This document shows positions 28,625 through 37,262 of a stretch of 60,672 nucleotides of DNA, in pieces. The stretch's first letter is position 1, and each line of letters begins with the position of its first letter. A program made the position numbers and the translations under genes. The DNA comes from an uncultured Agathobacter sp. (GTDB taxonomy: Bacteria > Bacillota > Clostridia > Lachnospirales > Lachnospiraceae). The notes beneath the pieces were generated by a model. The model worked only from the letters and a program-made list of their open reading frames with translations, was not told the DNA's origin and searched no databases. The stretch covers positions 1 through 60,672 of the forward strand of contig CAKRDT010000010.1 in assembly GCA_934316545.1 (NCBI GenBank). The letters run 5' to 3'.

Positions 28625-29306
28625 CGCCCGCTTGCGGGCAGTTCTTTTTCTATCCGTTTGCCCCTAATATCCAACTGAAAAGCGATGGTCTGCCAAACCG
28701 GGTATCCCTCTACTTTATTGGAAACCAGCGAATTTTTATCGCAGATTCACAGGGCTTCGGTAAACTCTAGTTATCCAGAATTGGGAATTTTCCGCAATGT
28801 GCGTTTCCCTTTTTCTATGATTTATGTCCGCCAAAGTTTGGACAATTCCGAAGGCGGCTGTTCGCCGGGACACAGACTGCGTCCGAGTGATTTTGTGTCT
28901 GCCTTAATGGACGTTCGAAGGAAACGTGCCGCCGCTGGACCAACTGTTTGTGAGCAGCACAACATGGTGGCGTTCCAATAAACATAAAGCGAGTTTGGTC
29001 GCGGCGGCTCATAGTGACTTCCTGAGGACGTCCATTTAGGCAGACTAAAAATCGCGAGCGCATCTGTGTCCGGCGGACACCGCCACGGAATGGTTCAAAC
29101 GTTGTCGTACACAAAAATTAAGGGAAACGCACACCGCTGGAAAATTCAGCAATTCTGTCTAAAACCGAGTTTACCGAAGACCTGTGCCCCCTGCTATTTG
29201 AAAATTCTCCGGTTTGAATCCTTTGAGCAGATACCCGGTTCGGTAAACCATGCTACACATTTCGTAATCGGGGCAAACGGACAGACAAAAACTGCCCGCA
29301 AGCGCC
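28625..29306. repeat. Long imperfect palindrome (about 680 bp, no gene)
   Basis: The whole priA-cobA/hemD gap is one imperfect inverted repeat centred near 28967. Left-arm blocks reappear in order, reverse-complemented, in the right arm at mirrored distances: CGCTTGCGGGCAGTT (28629 / 29304), TCCGTTTGCCCC, ACCGGGTAT, TTCGGTAAACTC, GAATTTTCC, GTGCGTTTCCCTT, acacaga, TCTGCC, AATGGACGT and GCCGCCGC (28928 / 29008). By eye the arms are roughly 60-65% alike over about 330 bp, with a terminal loop of about 50. Reading frames in it look like shadows. Possible MITE-like relic or long-hairpin RNA; no target-site duplication is obvious. Confidence 0.85.
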
Positions 29307-29329
29307 CCGAAATCACCGAAAATGATGCG

Positions 29330-30850
29330 CTACAGTAAGGTGAGACCGTGGCGCGAAAGCACTGTGTGCACCATAGCCTCGTAAGTACTTTGAGAAGATT
29401 CCACCGTATCAAGGATTCCGAAAGATTCCAGTTTCTGCCGGCACTTCGGTCCGATGGCGTAGACATCCATCTTTCGTTTTTCGAAAAGCCAGTTCCGACG
29501 ATTTTCATTAGTTAAGAAGCGTTCCACAGAGGATGCACAGGTAAAGAGGATTCCGTCATAAGAGATGTCCTCATCCATCCAATCATCGGATAGCGGAACT
29601 TCCACGTTTTCGTAAACATTCACGCGTCCGTAGCTGCAGATAGAAACAAGCGTATCCGCAAGCGATTCATCCGCATTCTTCGCGGTCGGATGCCAAAGCG
29701 TAATATTGCGGAACGGATCGTTACCGTAATTCGTATCGAGATAGGTTTTCAGTTTCTCCGGAAGACTTTCACTATTGTAGTGCTCCGGTACGAAATCAGC
29801 ACAAAGTCCGTATTCGCTCAGTTTCTGTGCCGTCTTCTCCCCGATCGCGATCAGCTTCACATGGGATAATGCGCGCACATCAAGCTTCGATGCAAACAGA
29901 TTTTTCATAAAACAGGTGACCCCATGCCTGCTCGTAAACAGAAGCAGATCCACAGAAGCCAGTTCTTCCCGCCGGTACAACGAAGGAATCCACTCGATGC
30001 GGCCAAGCTGTAATTCCTTGACATACGCACCTTTGACGCGCAACAGCTCCGCCAGTTTTGACGGTTCGCTTCCGACCTTCGGAACAAGGTAATGTTTTCC
30101 CCACAATGGCTGCTCCTCGTAGAAATTCAATTCTTCACGGAGCGCGACTACATTGCCGACCACAATCATTGCCGGAGATGTAAGCCCAGCCTCCGTGACA
30201 CGATCCGCAATGTTCGTCAGGTTTCCAATGCAGATCCGCTGCTTCGGCGTAGTGGCATGTGAGATGACCGCAACGGCTGTCATAGGATTACGTCCTACTG
30301 TAAGAAGCCCCTCCGCGATCTCAGCGACTTTACTGAGTCCCATCAAAAAAATCAGTGTTTCCGTCGGATCCAGCATCGATGCAAAATCAATCTCCGTTGT
30401 CTTATCATGCCGATTGTGAGCCGTAATCACACGAAACGAGGTGGCTACGCCTCGATGCGTGACCGGAATTCCCGCATATGCCGCTCCGGCGATCGCTGAT
30501 GTCACCCCCGGCACTACAACGAATGAGATACCATGTTCCCGAAGGAACATGCCCTCCTCTCCGCCGCGCCCAAACACATAGACATCACCGCCCTTAAGCC
30601 GGACAACGCAGTCATATTCCTTTGCTTTCTTCACAAGAAGGGCATTGATTTCTTCCTGCGGCAGCGTATGGTGGCGGTCTGCTTTGCCGACATAAATACA
30701 CTCGCAGTCATCCCTTGCATAAGTCAACAATTCCGGCGATGCAAGCCGGTCATATATCATACAGTCTGCTTTTTTCAAAAGCTGCATGCCTTTTTGGGTG
30801 ATCAGTCCCGGATCTCCCGGTCCTGCACCTACCAGATAGACGATTCCCAC
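29330..30850 (-). CDS. cobA-hemD: Uroporphyrinogen-III C-methyltransferase / uroporphyrinogen-III synthase fusion
   Basis: Bifunctional tetrapyrrole enzyme (506 aa). Residues 1-245 are the SAM-dependent CobA/SUMT part (YLVGAGPGDPGLIT, RLKGGDVYVFGRGGEE, VVPGVTSAIAG, PVTHRG), making precorrin-2. Residues about 250-506 are the divergent HemD synthase (FTSRHGVTCF, TCASSVERF, AIGPKCRQKLE). Start is GTG with AAAGGA seven bases ahead. Such fusions are common in Clostridia, usually within a hem/cob cluster; here it stands alone between a long palindrome and trkH. Confidence 0.95.
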   Translation of the reverse strand: MGIVYLVGAGPGDPGLITQKGMQLLKKADCMIYDRLASPELLTYARDDCECIYVGKADRHHTLPQEEINALLVKKAKEYDCVVRLKGGDVYVFGRGGEEGMFLREHGISFVVVPGVTSAIAGAAYAGIPVTHRGVATSFRVITAHNRHDKTTEIDFASMLDPTETLIFLMGLSKVAEIAEGLLTVGRNPMTAVAVISHATTPKQRICIGNLTNIADRVTEAGLTSPAMIVVGNVVALREELNFYEEQPLWGKHYLVPKVGSEPSKLAELLRVKGAYVKELQLGRIEWIPSLYRREELASVDLLLFTSRHGVTCFMKNLFASKLDVRALSHVKLIAIGEKTAQKLSEYGLCADFVPEHYNSESLPEKLKTYLDTNYGNDPFRNITLWHPTAKNADESLADTLVSICSYGRVNVYENVEVPLSDDWMDEDISYDGILFTCASSVERFLTNENRRNWLFEKRKMDVYAIGPKCRQKLESFGILDTVESSQSTYEAMVHTVLSRHGLTLL

Positions 30851-30991
30851 AGTTTCTTCCTTTCCGTAATCGATTTACGCATGATGGATGGATCCGATCA
30901 TTCTTACACATTTGAATTGCCGGGACGCCGGTCCCTTGAAGCAATTACAATCTACCATAAAAGATAACATATCTGCTCTGATCAAACAAGA

Positions 30992-31007
30992 GCCGCATCT
31001 TAGCGGC
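30992..31007 (-). terminator. Second hairpin downstream of trkH (weak terminator)
   Basis: Minus strand GCCGC-TAAGAT-GCGGC followed by TCTTGTTTG. It lies beyond the stronger terminator at 31024-31051 and ahead of the cobA-hemD start, so it may be a backup. Confidence 0.4.
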
Positions 31008-31023
31008 CGTCCCTAAAACACAA

Positions 31024-31051
31024 AAGCACTCTAAGAAAACTTAAAGTGCTT
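31024..31051 (-). terminator. Intrinsic terminator after trkH
   Basis: Minus strand AAGCACT-T-TAAG, loop TTTT, CTTA-G-AGTGCTT followed by TTTGTGTTTT. 25 bases past the trkH stop. Confidence 0.85.
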
Positions 31052-31075
31052 CGCCAAATAATTATATTATGTTGA

Positions 31076-32530
31076 TTAGCGGCGTCTCCATGTGCTTCGG
31101 TTTACAAGGATCAGCATCGGAAAGATCTCCAGACGTCCCGCAAGCATATCAAAGATCAGAATCAGCTTCGAGAACCACGAGAAGATGCCAAAATTACAGG
31201 TCGGTCCCACCATTTCCAATCCCGGTCCGATATTGTTAAAGCACGATACAACCGCAGTAAGGTTCGTGGTCAAAGAAAGTCCGTCAATGGATACGAGCAG
31301 AAAGCTTACCAGAGTAATCACAACATACGCTACCAGATAGGTGTTTGTGTTTTCCAGCACATCCTCGCTGATCCTGCGCCCGTTCACGCGTACCACTTCC
31401 ACACGGTGTGGATTGAGCACCCTTCTTGTGTTGCGGCGCAGATTTTTAAGGAGAAGCACCACACGTCCGCATTTCAATCCGCCTCCGGTACTTCCCGCAC
31501 AGGCACCCACGATCATGAGCGCAAACAGAATTCCCTTCGAGAAGCTTGGCCACAGATCAAAATCCGTTGTCGCAAATCCAGTCGTTGTCACAATACTGGC
31601 AACCTGAAAAGCCGCATGCCTTATCGTCTCACCGATCGTATCGTAATAACCGCGCAGATTTAAGACGATCAGCACAATACTTCCGAGAACGATCGCAAAA
31701 TACATCCGAAGCTCCTCGTCCTCAAATACCGCTTTGACATGCTTGATCATAAGGAGATAGTAGCAGCCGAAGTTTACACCAAAAAGCAGCATAAATACAG
31801 TACATACATTCTGGATATACGGGCTGTACCCGGCGATACTGTCGTTTTTGATACCAAATCCTCCGGTACCTGCCGTACCCATCGCCGTACATACCGCTTC
31901 AAAAAGCGACATGCCTCCGAATAACAGGAAGATAATATTCAAAATCGTCAGTAAGATGTACATCATATACAAAATACGTGCCGTAGTACGCATCTTCGGA
32001 ACAAGCTTTCCAACGGTCGGTCCCGGGCTCTCCGCGCGCAGAAGATGCAGCGTAAAGCCGCTTCCCTTGTCGCCCCTTTCGCCCACAGCCAGAAGGAATA
32101 CAAGTACACCCATTCCACCTAACCAGTGACTGAAGCTCCGCCAGTAAAGCATGCCTTTGGACAAGCCTTCCACATTCGATAAGATCGATGCTCCGGTCGT
32201 AGTGAATCCGGATACGATCTCAAATAATGCATCTAAGAAGTTCGGAATCTCCCCCGACATAAAGAAAGGAAGACATCCCAAAAGACTCATAAAGATCCAG
32301 CTCATGCCGACACATACAAGTCCCTCTCTTGCATAGAAGCGCCGTACCGCATGGCGGCACAGAACATACAGAACCGATGCAACAGCGGCTGTAATCACAA
32401 TGGATAACGCAAATCCCCATATCCCCGGAATATTGCGTTCTAATACACTGATCAACAATGCAGGCAGCATAAATGCAGCCTCCACAAACAGAATCTGGGA
32501 AATGAACTTTCCCATCATTTTATAGTTCAT
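31076..32530 (-). CDS. trkH: Trk/Ktr-type potassium channel-like subunit TrkH
   Basis: K+ uptake pore protein (484 aa). Four P-loop filters are visible: GFTTTGAS, GTAGTGGFG, VTTTGFATTD and FNNIGPG, each between paired helices, as in the TrkH/KtrB superfamily. An alternative TTG start five codons earlier overlaps trkA, but the ATG with GTGAGG five bases ahead fits better. It follows trkA by seven bases, so pore and regulator are made together. TrkH versus KtrB cannot be settled by eye. Confidence 0.93.
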   Translation of the reverse strand: MNYKMMGKFISQILFVEAAFMLPALLISVLERNIPGIWGFALSIVITAAVASVLYVLCRHAVRRFYAREGLVCVGMSWIFMSLLGCLPFFMSGEIPNFLDALFEIVSGFTTTGASILSNVEGLSKGMLYWRSFSHWLGGMGVLVFLLAVGERGDKGSGFTLHLLRAESPGPTVGKLVPKMRTTARILYMMYILLTILNIIFLLFGGMSLFEAVCTAMGTAGTGGFGIKNDSIAGYSPYIQNVCTVFMLLFGVNFGCYYLLMIKHVKAVFEDEELRMYFAIVLGSIVLIVLNLRGYYDTIGETIRHAAFQVASIVTTTGFATTDFDLWPSFSKGILFALMIVGACAGSTGGGLKCGRVVLLLKNLRRNTRRVLNPHRVEVVRVNGRRISEDVLENTNTYLVAYVVITLVSFLLVSIDGLSLTTNLTAVVSCFNNIGPGLEMVGPTCNFGIFSWFSKLILIFDMLAGRLEIFPMLILVNRSTWRRR

Positions 32531-32537
32531 AATTTCC

Positions 32538-33899
32538 TCACTCAAATATATCGTTAATCTGCAAAAGCGCCATACCGCTCTTGGCCACGACGATCAGGGA
32601 ATCGCCCTTCTGATACATCGAATCACCACTCGGGATCTCCGTCTTGCTTCCGTGACTGATACAAACGATCAGGACATTCGCCTTCGTCTTCATCTCGCGG
32701 AGCGGAGTACCGATATAACGAGTCTTCTCATCCACAACAAACTCTAATGCTTCTGCCTGCCCCTCCGCAATATTATGAAGTGTCAGCGCCGCACCTGCCG
32801 TATTTTGCATTGCACGCACATAACGCACGATATTATTGCAGCATAATTCTTTCGGACAGACCACGCTTCCAAGTCCTAATGTGTCATGGATATTATGAAT
32901 CTCCATATGTCCAACCTTTGTGATGACCTGCGGCACGCCACAGTTCTTCGCATAAAGTGAGATAATCATATTCATTTCATCGATTCCGGTCATCGAAACC
33001 AAAGCGTCACAGTCTGAGACACCCTCGCTCTCCAACAGGAACTGGCTGCTCGCGTCTCCATGGATCACACATACTTCCTTCGGAAGCTTGTCCGACAACT
33101 CCACGCAGCGATCCTCGTCCTGTTCGATCAGCTGTACGGTAACGCCATCCCTCGCAAGACGCTCCGCCAAATAGTAGCCGATTCGTCCGCCTCCACAGAT
33201 AATAACGCGCTTTGCCTTGTGTGTGATGACACCGAGATTCTTAAGCAAAATCGTCAGATTCTCGGACGGTGCCGTAACAAAGACACGGTCTCCCTCCTGC
33301 AATACAAAATGTCCGTCCGGAATCTGGGCAACGCCCTTGCGGCTGACCGCGCAGACCAATACCTTGCATTTGATGATACTGTCCAGATCATTGAGTGCAA
33401 CATTACAAAGCTTGCTGCCCTCATCGATACGAAGTTCTACGATCTCCACACGGCTTTTGGCAAAGGTATCTCTCTGTAAAAATCCCGGGTACTTGATCAG
33501 ACGCTCGATCTCTCTTGCCGCCTGCTTCTCCGGATTGACCATCAGTGACAGGGAATACACATCCCGCATCGTAAAAATCTGCTTTCCGTATTCCGGATTA
33601 CGAATTCTTGCGATCGTATGAATCTTTGGATTCAACCCATGTGCGGTCATGCAGCAAAGCAGATTGATCTCGTCTGCACTCGTTGCCGCGATGAGCAGAT
33701 CCGCCTTTCTGACGTCAGCACTCTCTAACACGCGCATGGAGGCACAGTTACCCTGTACCCCCATGACATCATATCTTTCCACGCTGGAATCTAATACTTT
33801 CTGGTTTGAGTCGATCAATGTAAGATCATGTCCCTCCGCAGACAACTTCTGCGTCAGTGTCAGGCCAACCTTTCCATCGCCGGCAATGATAATCTTCAC
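32538..33899 (-). CDS. trkA: Trk system potassium uptake regulator TrkA (double RCK)
   Basis: Cytoplasmic gating subunit (453 aa) with two tandem RCK_N/RCK_C pairs. Nucleotide-binding Rossmann motifs are MKIIIAGDGKVGLTL (residue 1) and RVIICGGGRIGYYLAERL (about 228); each is followed by a conserved acidic residue (LIDSN, LIEQDEDR). The duplicated form is typical of TrkA rather than KtrA/C. Paired with trkH downstream. Confidence 0.95.
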   Translation of the reverse strand: MKIIIAGDGKVGLTLTQKLSAEGHDLTLIDSNQKVLDSSVERYDVMGVQGNCASMRVLESADVRKADLLIAATSADEINLLCCMTAHGLNPKIHTIARIRNPEYGKQIFTMRDVYSLSLMVNPEKQAAREIERLIKYPGFLQRDTFAKSRVEIVELRIDEGSKLCNVALNDLDSIIKCKVLVCAVSRKGVAQIPDGHFVLQEGDRVFVTAPSENLTILLKNLGVITHKAKRVIICGGGRIGYYLAERLARDGVTVQLIEQDEDRCVELSDKLPKEVCVIHGDASSQFLLESEGVSDCDALVSMTGIDEMNMIISLYAKNCGVPQVITKVGHMEIHNIHDTLGLGSVVCPKELCCNNIVRYVRAMQNTAGAALTLHNIAEGQAEALEFVVDEKTRYIGTPLREMKTKANVLIVCISHGSKTEIPSGDSMYQKGDSLIVVAKSGMALLQINDIFE

Positions 33900-33974
33900 G
33901 AATAAATTCCTCCGATAACATTTATGTGTTTAACATAGACATTATAGCAACTTACCCGTAAAAAGCAAGAAATA

Positions 33975-36404
33975 CTATTCACATTCGTCAAAACTTAAGA
34001 TTGCCTTGAACAAATCCCCATCGATCTGGATTGCAAAATTACCTCCCATCAGTGCGGTCAGGCTTTGGGCGATCGAGAGTCCCAGCCCGCTTCCTTCCGT
34101 ATTTCGTGAGCTGTCGCCGCGCACGAACCGCTCCATTAATTCTTCGCTTGAAATGTTTAACTGGTATCTGGATGTGTTGCGGAAGGTCATAATCACCATT
34201 CCGTTATATTTTTCCAGATCAATGTACACTCTGGTTCCCGGCTGCGCATACTTACAGATATTGCTCATCAGGTTGTCGATCACACGCCACAGATGCCTTC
34301 CGTCCGCCATAATATTTGCCGGTGGTTCCGGAGAACTTACGACGATATCAAGGTCATTCTTCTTCGCGCGGTCCTCAAACTCGCCGACCACCTGTGTGAG
34401 CATGACCGTTGCATCACATCTCTCTAAATCCACTTTGATGTTGCCGGTCGATGCCTTGGACGCCTCCATCAGATCCTCGATCAGTTTCTTAAGCCGTGCC
34501 GACTGGCGATCGAGCACCTCCAGATACTCCTGCACCTTCGGATTGTCGATCTCTTCTTTTTCCATGAGATCCACATAGTTGATGATCGATGTCAGCGGCG
34601 TCTTGATATCATGCGACACGTTTGTGATCAGTTCCGTCTTAAAGCGCTCACTCTTCATCTGCTCATCCACGGCACGGGAGATCCCCTGTCCGAGATTGTT
34701 TAAATGATCCGCATGTGCCTTGAATGAACCAATCATCTTCTTTGTATTGATCGGCTGACTGTAATCGCCCTGTACCATACGCTTTCCGCCGTCAAAAATC
34801 TTCTTTAACTGGAAAGCAATCTTGAACACAAACGGAATCTCCACTAATTTATATAAGAAGAATAGGGAAATCTCCACTCCGGTATCATAATCGGTTATCC
34901 CGATCACGAATAGCTGCAGCAGCGTCAGTACCGTGACTGCAGTGCCGACCCGGACGGAAAGTGCTGTATTCTCACGGATCTTTGCCACCAGCCAGTGAAA
35001 CGGTCTGCATATCTGATGGCAGACGGTATAATACCAGAATTTTTTTGTTTTCACACGGACCGCCGTACTGGTAAACACAAGAAGCACCAGATACTCTGCA
35101 GCTGCGGTCAGAAGGAGCATCAAAGCAACGCCAAGCCCTAAGGTTATATACATAGAGATGAACGCCTCCATACATAACATAACAAGAGCGATGCATCCCG
35201 TATCAATCAGTCCGACCATGAATAAAAGAATTCCGTATGGAATCTTATCCACCCAGGTAAGGTGAATCTCATCATCCGTCTTTCTTCTTCCCGCTGCCTG
35301 CATCAGAAATACCATGCAGGCCAGAAAGATCATTGCCGATATCACGACCCAGATTCCCGATGTCTGACGAAATACACAAAAGCGGTTTATCAACGGATGA
35401 ACGGTGTTCAGGTAGTCTTTTGTGGCGTTTTTGAGTGTCGTTTTCTTAATCAGCGGATCCATAACGGACAGATAGACTGTATACTCTTCAATCTGCTTTC
35501 CTTTTAAGGATGTTGCGTCATATTCAAAGGTTCCGTCACGATACAGATGATACTCTTTCTCCAGAACCAGTTTCTTCTCATTCGGAATACGGTCAACCGT
35601 CTCAATGATCGATAGACCGGCATCCTGAAAAGAAGCCTCATACGAATCAAACAGGAGCACATTATTCTGCTTCATCCACAGTTCGATTGTTTTCTCGTCC
35701 AACCGTTTTCCGGTGGTATCCTGTGTGTAATAAGCCTCTCCATTCTCACCTTCTTCGCGGGAAAAGGAGTCATCCGACATATCCGAAGCGGTTTCCCCCG
35801 TCCCGTAACAGTAGAATGTATTCATCGTATAATAATTACCGGTGGCACCCTTGCCATAGAACATACCGTCTTCTTTATCATAGACGATCTTCTGTACCTG
35901 ACGCGTTCTCCATTGCTCCGTCCAGTACCAGTCCTGATTTGCATATCCAAACAGAAGCGACCACATGGAAGGCTGCATGATCTTATTTTCCACATAGCTT
36001 TGGGCCGGTACCTTCACAGTGGTCAGCGCCGAATCGGTGTCAAACGATGCATCATTGGTATATAATATTTTTTTCTCGCTTCCATCCGTTGATTCCAATA
36101 CAACGGAATAGCGGATATTTCCACCATCCAGGCTGCTCCAGTCAATGTTGTTTTGGGTCTCCTGCGATCCGTCACTGCTCGCCTGCTCCGCAAATACGCC
36201 GCTATCCTGCAGCAGATAATTTCCATACCCTTCCAGAAGCTGCTTCTGCATCGCTTTTTCCAGTTCCGACTGCTTGATCTGCATTTCCGGTACTGTTCCG
36301 AACAGGACAGCCGCCACTGCCGTCACCGCGAGCACAAAGCCACTGATGATGGCAAGCAGCATCGCCACAACTTTCGCCCATGTCTGTTTTCTTAACTCTT
36401 CCAT
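33975..36404 (-). CDS. Membrane sensor histidine kinase, large sensor region
   Basis: HPK of 809 aa. One helix near residues 14-38, an extracytoplasmic region of about 300 residues, then about five further helices (about 347-545), a HAMP-like linker (KKIFDGGKRMVQGDY), HisKA with the phospho-His in NVSHDIKTPLTSIINY (about residue 597), and HATPase_c with NLMSNICKYA, a degenerate D-box and GSGLGLSIAQSL. Multiple helices between sensor and kinase are unusual for a simple two-helix sensor. It starts on the last base of the regulator's stop (TAATG). Signal unknown. Confidence 0.93.
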   Translation of the reverse strand: MEELRKQTWAKVVAMLLAIISGFVLAVTAVAAVLFGTVPEMQIKQSELEKAMQKQLLEGYGNYLLQDSGVFAEQASSDGSQETQNNIDWSSLDGGNIRYSVVLESTDGSEKKILYTNDASFDTDSALTTVKVPAQSYVENKIMQPSMWSLLFGYANQDWYWTEQWRTRQVQKIVYDKEDGMFYGKGATGNYYTMNTFYCYGTGETASDMSDDSFSREEGENGEAYYTQDTTGKRLDEKTIELWMKQNNVLLFDSYEASFQDAGLSIIETVDRIPNEKKLVLEKEYHLYRDGTFEYDATSLKGKQIEEYTVYLSVMDPLIKKTTLKNATKDYLNTVHPLINRFCVFRQTSGIWVVISAMIFLACMVFLMQAAGRRKTDDEIHLTWVDKIPYGILLFMVGLIDTGCIALVMLCMEAFISMYITLGLGVALMLLLTAAAEYLVLLVFTSTAVRVKTKKFWYYTVCHQICRPFHWLVAKIRENTALSVRVGTAVTVLTLLQLFVIGITDYDTGVEISLFFLYKLVEIPFVFKIAFQLKKIFDGGKRMVQGDYSQPINTKKMIGSFKAHADHLNNLGQGISRAVDEQMKSERFKTELITNVSHDIKTPLTSIINYVDLMEKEEIDNPKVQEYLEVLDRQSARLKKLIEDLMEASKASTGNIKVDLERCDATVMLTQVVGEFEDRAKKNDLDIVVSSPEPPANIMADGRHLWRVIDNLMSNICKYAQPGTRVYIDLEKYNGMVIMTFRNTSRYQLNISSEELMERFVRGDSSRNTEGSGLGLSIAQSLTALMGGNFAIQIDGDLFKAILSFDECE

Positions 36405-37093
36405 TACGTTTCCTCCATTTTATATCCGCGTCCCCAGACGACTTTCAGATAACGCGGCTCCGCAGGATTGTACTCTAATTTTTCCCGCAGATGACGGATA
36501 TGGACCGCAACCGTATTTTCGATTCCGTACGGACTGTCCTTCCATACCGTCTCATAGATCTGATTCGGCGAAAATACCTCTCCCGGATGCTCCATGAGCA
36601 ATTTCAGGATGTCATACTCCGTTCTCGTCAGATTGACTTTTTCACCATCCAAAAAGACTTCTTTTGACTTATCATCCAATTCGATTCCGCCGATCGTAAT
36701 CCGGCTCGGCTGTACCTGTCCGCTTCCAAGCTGCATGTATCTGCGCAGCTGCGACTTCACGCGTGCCTGCAGCTCGACCGGGTTAAAAGGCTTTGTAATA
36801 TAATCATCCGCTCCGACCGTAAGACCGAGTACCTTGTCTGTGTCCTCGCTTTTGGCCGTCAGAAGGATCACCGGCACATTCGAGATCTCGCGGATCTTGA
36901 CCATCGCCTCAATGCCGTCCATCTCCGGCATCATGATGTCCATCAGTACCAGATGGATTTCCTTGCTTCTTATGATGTCCAATGCCTCTTTTCCGTTATA
37001 CGCTTCGTAAACCTGATAACCATCACTCTTTAGGTAGATTCCCAAAGCCGTTACAATATCCTTTTCATCGTCACAAACTAAAATATGATACAT
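36404..37093 (-). CDS. OmpR/PhoB-family response regulator
   Basis: Response regulator of 229 aa. Receiver: acidic pair CDDEKD, phospho-Asp in LVLMDIMMPEMDG (about residue 52), T/K in LLTAKSEDTDKV. The C-terminal winged-helix DNA-binding domain has TRTEYDILKLLMEHPGEVFS and VAVHIRHLREKLE. GAGGTGG precedes the ATG. It is the first gene of a two-gene operon with the histidine kinase. Confidence 0.96.
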   Translation of the reverse strand: MYHILVCDDEKDIVTALGIYLKSDGYQVYEAYNGKEALDIIRSKEIHLVLMDIMMPEMDGIEAMVKIREISNVPVILLTAKSEDTDKVLGLTVGADDYITKPFNPVELQARVKSQLRRYMQLGSGQVQPSRITIGGIELDDKSKEVFLDGEKVNLTRTEYDILKLLMEHPGEVFSPNQIYETVWKDSPYGIENTVAVHIRHLREKLEYNPAEPRYLKVVWGRGYKMEET

Positions 37094-37116
37094 AATTAAA
37101 CCGCCACCTCGTATTC

Positions 37117-37163
37117 ATGATTAATCATAAATACATTGTAGCGGTTTTCTTATGAATTTCCAA
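37117..37163 (-). promoter_or_regulatory. Promoter of the two-component operon with start-site palindrome
   Basis: Minus strand TTGGAA (37163-37158), 17-bp spacer, TACAAT (37140-37135). A perfect 12-bp palindrome ATGATTAATCAT (37128-37117) begins at the expected transcription start, a natural position for an operator. Confidence 0.6.
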
Positions 37164-37216
37164 TGAGGAAACGTATTAAGATTTGATGAAGTTCCTTCCT
37201 CTCTTGACGGAGCAGC

Positions 37217-37245
37217 AAAAATGCGATGGCCGAAAGCCACCGCAT
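37217..37245 (-). terminator. Intrinsic terminator after the MalY/PatB gene
   Basis: Minus strand ATGCGGTGGC pairs with GCCATCGCAT (one G-U) around TTTCG, followed by TTTTTGC. It lies about 18 bases past the stop. Confidence 0.82.
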
Positions 37246-37262
37246 CTTCTTCCTGTCTATAT

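Noticed and set aside
28815..29114. 99-aa open frame inside the long palindrome
   Set aside because: No ribosome site, unusual composition, and the sequence is explained by the inverted repeat.
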